The notes beneath the pieces are model-generated. The model saw nothing but the letters and a program-made list of their open reading frames with translations. It was not told the DNA's origin and made no database searches. A stretch of 64,000 nt of DNA, from contig CAYPAV010000005.1 in the NCBI GenBank assembly GCA_964408805.1, positions 1 to 64,000 on the forward strand, read 5' to 3'. The DNA comes from CAYPAV01 sp964408805. GTDB lineage: Bacteria > Pseudomonadota > Alphaproteobacteria > UBA8366. Below are positions 60,641 to 64,000 of the stretch, in pieces. The translations under genes were made by a program, and so were the position numbers. Each line of letters starts with the position of its first letter. The stretch's first letter is position 1.

Positions 60641-61285
60641 ATGGATATGGTCCGCCTTGATCCGCCCGCGGAACTGACGATGCCAATCGGCGAAGCGATG
60701 TTCAGTCAGCGAGCGACACGCCGGCTAGACCCGAATCGCCCTGTCTCCGATGCACATTTGGAAATCATTTTGAACGCGGCCTCCAAAGCGCCGAACGGCG
60801 GCAACGCCCAACCGGCACGCTATCTGGTCGTTCGAGATCGCACCGCCATCAGCGAGTTCGGCAAACTCTATTTCGAGGCATGGTGGGCCAAACGTCGAGA
60901 CGCCTATGGTTGGACCGGCAAGGACGACATTCCGGAGAATTCGGTTTATCGCTTGCCCGCGCTGCTGGCGGATGAAATGGCCAACGCGCCCGTGGTGATT
61001 CTCGTGTACTCGAAACCGTCCGGTGTCGCGGCTTCGTCCACCTTCCCGGGCGTACAGAATTTGCTGCTGTCGGCCCGCGCACTCGGCCTCGGCAGCGTGC
61101 TGACCACCCTACACCCGCAAGTCATGGAACGCGTCAACGCGATGTTTGGGGTCCCCGAGGAAATGGTCTTTCACTGCTGCATTCCCCTTGGGTATCCGCG
61201 CGGTAAGTTCGGGCCAACCAGCCGGCTGCCCACCAGTACAACGACCTCGTGGGATCGCTGGGAGCAACCGCCACCCTGGAAGTAA
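60641..61285 (+). CDS. nitroreductase family protein
   Basis: 214 aa. IGEAMFSQRATRRLDPNRPV and SKAPNGGNAQPARYLVV are the FMN-binding signatures, and LGLGSVLTTLHPQVMERV plus IPLGYPRGKFGPTSR the C-terminal part. It is the BluB/NfsA-like FMN fold in its general form; a substrate cannot be assigned. It lies alone between the T-arm remnant and tRNA-Val. No strong RBS is seen (AAAGGAACG upstream). Confidence 0.9.
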   Translation: MDMVRLDPPAELTMPIGEAMFSQRATRRLDPNRPVSDAHLEIILNAASKAPNGGNAQPARYLVVRDRTAISEFGKLYFEAWWAKRRDAYGWTGKDDIPENSVYRLPALLADEMANAPVVILVYSKPSGVAASSTFPGVQNLLLSARALGLGSVLTTLHPQVMERVNAMFGVPEEMVFHCCIPLGYPRGKFGPTSRLPTSTTTSWDRWEQPPPWK

Positions 61286-61533
61286 TGCACGGCGGAATAG
61301 CCGCCGAAAGCTCCTTGATTTCGAATGTCGCGAATTCGATGTCCGAAAGCCCTCGGTAAGGGAAAGGAATTCGAAAACGGCTATTTGGGCCGGAGCCGGT
61401 GGCATTCCTATTGCGAAATCTTGGCCGCCGATCCAGTGCGGCGCTCTAGTAGGAACGTTACCCGCCACCATGCTCCAAGCGAATTTCGCCCTGAAGTTCA
61501 GGCTGAAAAAACTACCGCAAGTATTTGAGGGAA

Positions 61534-61610
61534 TGGTGGGTCCGACAAGACTTGAACTTGTGACCTCCGCCATGTCAAGACGGCGCTCTAGCCAGCTGAG
61601 CTACGGACCC
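61534..61610 (-). tRNA. tRNA-Val (anticodon GAC), CCA encoded
   Basis: A complete cloverleaf on the minus strand: acceptor GGGTCCG/CGGACCC, D-arm GCTC...GAGC, anticodon stem CCGTC/GGCGG with loop TTGACAT (anticodon GAC), T-arm ACAAG-TTCAAGT-CTTGT, discriminator A and an encoded CCA at 61534-61536. It reads GTC and GTT codons. Confidence 0.95.
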
Positions 61611-61711
61611 TCCGCAGCCGTCCCGGTCAATACCGGGCGAGGCGGGGATTTAGCACCAATCATGGGCGCGTTCAAGTCTCCGGAATGCCGCCGCCCGGGC
61701 GGTACGGCACC

Positions 61712-62080
61712 CTATGCGCGGTTGGCCGGCAGCATTCGCTTCACGGTGCGGATCAGATCCTGCAGTCCGAACGGCTTCGACAGAACCCGCACGTCTTCCG
61801 ACAGCAGGCCGTCTTCGTTGATGACCTTGTTGGCATAACCGGTCACGAAGAGAACCGGCAAATCGGATTGGCCGTCGCGCGCCCGTCGCGCGAGGGAGAT
61901 GCCGTCCAATCCCGGAATATCCACATCGGCGAGCAATAGATCGAATTCGTCGTCGCCGATCCGCGCCATCGCTTCCTTGCCGTTTCGAACCGCGGTGACG
62001 TCATGGTCGTTGCGGTCCAGAGCCTCGCTGAGGAATTCGCGCATGGAGTCATCGTCTTCGGCGACCAGGATTCGAGCCAT
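61712..62080 (-). CDS. cpdR: CpdR-like single-domain response regulator
   Basis: 122 aa from the ATG at 62080. MARILVAEDDDSMREFLSEA carries the acidic pocket, the phosphoacceptor Asp is in LLLADVDIPGLDG, and the C-terminal VLSKPFGLQDLIRTV matches the alphaproteobacterial CpdR pattern. CpdR, when unphosphorylated, directs ClpXP to substrates such as CtrA-pathway proteins. The assignment rests on remembered CpdR sequence and not on a search. It lies 102 bp from tRNA-Val. Confidence 0.75.
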   Translation of the reverse strand: MARILVAEDDDSMREFLSEALDRNDHDVTAVRNGKEAMARIGDDEFDLLLADVDIPGLDGISLARRARDGQSDLPVLFVTGYANKVINEDGLLSEDVRVLSKPFGLQDLIRTVKRMLPANRA

Positions 62081-62265
62081 TTTATTCAACATTCCGCATT
62101 GTCGTTTTCTTACCGGCGCCATGGAATTGGTCCACCGCGACCCTGTCGCGTTCTGTTGTAGGTGCTAAATCTTGCCAAATCGTAAATAATTGGAAAGCGG
62201 GACGATTTAATGATCCAGAAGACCGATTATCCCGCCGAATTGGAGTCGACCGAGGTGAATTTCGC

Positions 62266-62808
62266 ATGACCAACTCCGAGAAAAGCGCCACGATTCGCGA
62301 TGCGGCGCCGGCCGATCTCGGTCGAGTCCAGGCCATCTATGCGCATCATGTCCTGCATGGCCTCGCCTCCTTCGAGGAAGAACCACCCGATCTGGCGGAA
62401 ATCGAACGGCGCTATGCCGCCGTGCGCGATCTTGGCCTACCCTACCTGGTGGCCGAAATAGAGGGGGAAATCGTCGGTTACGCCTATTGCGGGGCCTACC
62501 GGCCGCGGCCCGCCTACCGTTATACGGTCGAGAACTCGGTCTATATCGATCACCGTTACCCGCGCCGCGGTCTCGGGCGCGCTCTTCTGACGGCGCTGAT
62601 CGACCAGGCGGAAGAGACGCGGATTCGCCAGATGATCGCGGTGATTGGGGACAGCGACCACGAGGCGTCGATAAAACTCCACGAAAGTCTTGGATTTCGT
62701 ATGGTCGGCACCCTCAACGCCACGGGTTTCAAGTTCGGCCGCTGGGTCGATACGGTGCTGTTGCAGCGGCCGATCGGCCCCGGCAACGAGACCCTTCCGG
62801 AATCATAA
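62266..62808 (+). CDS. GNAT family N-acetyltransferase (phosphinothricin acetyltransferase-like)
   Basis: 180 aa. ATIRDAAPADLGRVQAIYAH opens the GNAT fold; ENSVYIDHRYPRRGLGRALL contains the acetyl-CoA pyrophosphate loop (RRGLGRA), and MIAVIGDSDHEASIKLHESL is the Pat/MddA signature. Such enzymes acetylate phosphinothricin, methionine sulfoximine or related amino acid analogues; the natural substrate is unknown. It reads divergently from the CpdR-like gene. Confidence 0.9.
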   Translation: MTNSEKSATIRDAAPADLGRVQAIYAHHVLHGLASFEEEPPDLAEIERRYAAVRDLGLPYLVAEIEGEIVGYAYCGAYRPRPAYRYTVENSVYIDHRYPRRGLGRALLTALIDQAEETRIRQMIAVIGDSDHEASIKLHESLGFRMVGTLNATGFKFGRWVDTVLLQRPIGPGNETLPES

Positions 62809-62879
62809 CACGCTGAAATACAACAATTTCACGGATTTTGGCACACCACTTGCGCTCCTTTTTCGCCGAGGAGGATGAC

Positions 62880-63671
62880 ATGGTTTCTTCGGAGGCTGTG
62901 AGGCGAGTAAGCGTTCTTGTCGCGATGTTTGTGCTCATCGCGCCCTGGACCGATGCGCGAGGTGCGAAACCGCGGGACGCCGCGAATTTTTGCGCCAAGG
63001 CGGTATCGGGTCAGGAGGCCGCGCGCCGAATTCCCACGAAGCTGCTTCATGCCATCTCCATTGCCGAGTCGGGCCGCTGGGATCCATCCCGGCGGGAAAA
63101 CGTTGCCTGGCCCTGGACCGTGACTGCCCAGGGCAAGGGCCGATTCTACCCGACGAAGGAAACTGCGATACGGGCCGTGCGTTCGTTGCGTAAGCGGGGT
63201 GTCCGGAACATCGACGTGGGGTGCATGCAGATCAATTTGCGCTACCACCCGGACGCCTTCAATTCGCTTCAGGACGCGTTCGATCCCGTGACCAACGCCG
63301 CTTATGGCGCGGCATTCCTGGTCAAGCTACGCCGGGAGAGAAAATCCTGGACACTGGCAGTGAAGCATTACCACTCCGCGACGCAGGAACGGCACGGCCC
63401 CTATCGCAATAAGGTTTACAAGATCTGGCGCGAGGTGCGCTTGAAGACACGGCGGGCACAGATCGCCGCCCTTCGCGCCGGCAGTACGCATCGCCGGCTC
63501 TCCGGCGACCAGCGCCGCGCAAAATTGCGCCGATTGGTGCGCATGAAGTCGAAACCGCGGCGCCCGCTCTCCGTCACCCAGCGGCTCCGCGCCGGCCATC
63601 GGCTCGACGCAAGGGCACAGCGCTGGCTCGACCGGCAACTCGCCGTCCTGGGACCGCGCCCAAGACGCTGA
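62880..63671 (+). CDS. secreted lytic transglycosylase (SLT domain)
   Basis: 263 aa from the ATG at 62880, which has GAGGAGGATGAC upstream. Residues 1-28 are a signal peptide (LVAMFVLIAPW core). The SLT domain follows with catalytic Glu in LLHAISIAESGRWDP and CMQINLRYHPDAF, then AAFLVKLRRERKSW. The C-terminal 80 residues are very Arg-rich and have no recognisable fold; they could bind peptidoglycan or nucleic acid. It cleaves glycan strands of peptidoglycan in the periplasm. Confidence 0.88.
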   Translation: MVSSEAVRRVSVLVAMFVLIAPWTDARGAKPRDAANFCAKAVSGQEAARRIPTKLLHAISIAESGRWDPSRRENVAWPWTVTAQGKGRFYPTKETAIRAVRSLRKRGVRNIDVGCMQINLRYHPDAFNSLQDAFDPVTNAAYGAAFLVKLRRERKSWTLAVKHYHSATQERHGPYRNKVYKIWREVRLKTRRAQIAALRAGSTHRRLSGDQRRAKLRRLVRMKSKPRRPLSVTQRLRAGHRLDARAQRWLDRQLAVLGPRPRR

Positions 63672-63681
63672 CCGCGATTCC

Positions 63682-64000
63682 TTATATGATTCCTTTCTCG
63701 CGAAGAGCCCCGATCTCTTCCTTGGAAAGTCCCAACAACTCGCCATAGACGGCCTCGATCCCGTCGCGCAAGGGGGGACCGAGATGGCGGACCTCGCCCG
63801 GAGTCTCGGAGAGTTTCGGGATGACGCCCGGGATCACCACCTCGCCGGCGATCTCGTCATGCATTTTCAACAGATTGTCGCGCGCCGCGAATTGCGGGTC
63901 GGCGAAGATATCGGCGATCGAATTGATGGCCCCGCACGGTACCTGGCCCTCGGTGCAGGCGTCGACGACGGCGGATTGCGGCATCGACTGGGTATAGGCG
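63682..64000 (-). CDS. CaiB/BaiF family CoA transferase, C-terminal part (runs off the window)
   Basis: The frame stays open to the window edge, so the start lies beyond 64000; about 106 codons are visible. VPCGAINSIADIFADPQFAA and GVIPKLSETPGEVRHLGPPL are typical of the C-terminal end of class III CoA transferases, comparable with the complete gene at 46783. Convergent with the transglycosylase gene (10-bp gap). Confidence 0.85.
   Translation of the reverse strand, partial: AYTQSMPQSAVVDACTEGQVPCGAINSIADIFADPQFAARDNLLKMHDEIAGEVVIPGVIPKLSETPGEVRHLGPPLRDGIEAVYGELLGLSKEEIGALREKGII

Noticed and set aside
61146..61838. 230-codon plus-strand frame
   Set aside because: It runs across the tRNA-Val gene and into the CpdR-like gene on the other strand, so it is not coding.
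1..64000. CRISPR arrays, prophage or transposon genes
   Set aside because: No regular direct repeats with spacers, and no integrase, transposase or phage structural motifs were found in any frame inspected.

Overview
The window looks like chromosomal DNA of an alphaproteobacterium of the Rhodospirillales/Rhizobiales type. Evidence: high GC with strong G/C preference at third codon positions, a CpdR-like single-domain response regulator beside tRNA-Val, a GCGAAGGC-type palindromic repeat of the kind common in alphaproteobacteria, and many dispersed catabolic families (CaiB/BaiF CoA transferases, luciferase-like monooxygenases, NIPSNAP, SDR, acyl-CoA enzymes). No phage, plasmid, IS transposase or CRISPR array was seen.

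Layout. 0-8.3 kb: small-molecule catabolism, mostly minus strand (truncated MetE-like protein, MmgE/PrpD, N-formylglutamate amidohydrolase-like, a CoxL-type molybdenum hydroxylase subunit without its partner subunits, amidohydrolase). 8.3-9.5 kb: decayed DNA holding a frameshifted small secreted protein and a dead copy of the 5' end of an acyl-CoA carboxylase gene. 9.5-19.8 kb: acyl-CoA dehydrogenase, carboxyltransferase, carboxylesterase, alcohol dehydrogenase, and a hydroxyacid module (racemase-fold protein, SAF + UxaA lyase pair, Ldh-family dehydrogenase) with palindromic operator-like sites. 19.8-25.5 kb: minus-strand catabolic group around a ThDP-dependent lyase. 25.5-46.6 kb: transporters, P450, luciferase-like monooxygenase, cupins, and two secreted caspase-fold proteins. 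46.8-54.7 kb: CoA transferase, then a minus-strand phosphorelay operon (hybrid kinase, two CheY-like proteins, REC-adenylyl cyclase) and a solute-binding protein. 54.7-64 kb: gamma-glutamyltransferase, a junction between two truncated genes, MFS transporter, CoA-ester lyase, nitroreductase, tRNA-Val, CpdR-like regulator, acetyltransferase, lytic transglycosylase and the 3' end of a CoA transferase.

The most unusual items are the two caspase-domain genes 8 kb apart. One (36517-38934) joins a caspase-like domain with an EF-hand loop to an HtrA-type trypsin-fold protease with two PDZ domains, all behind one signal peptide. The other (27850-29349) is a caspase followed by two copies of the same FWQSI repeat found in the first protein and a Cys-containing C-terminal domain, but is interrupted by an in-frame TAG. 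They may form a periplasmic proteolytic pair; this is inference.

Decay is frequent: nonsense codons, homopolymer frameshifts, truncated genes placed head to head, a tRNA-arm remnant and several enzymes that lack their family's catalytic residues.
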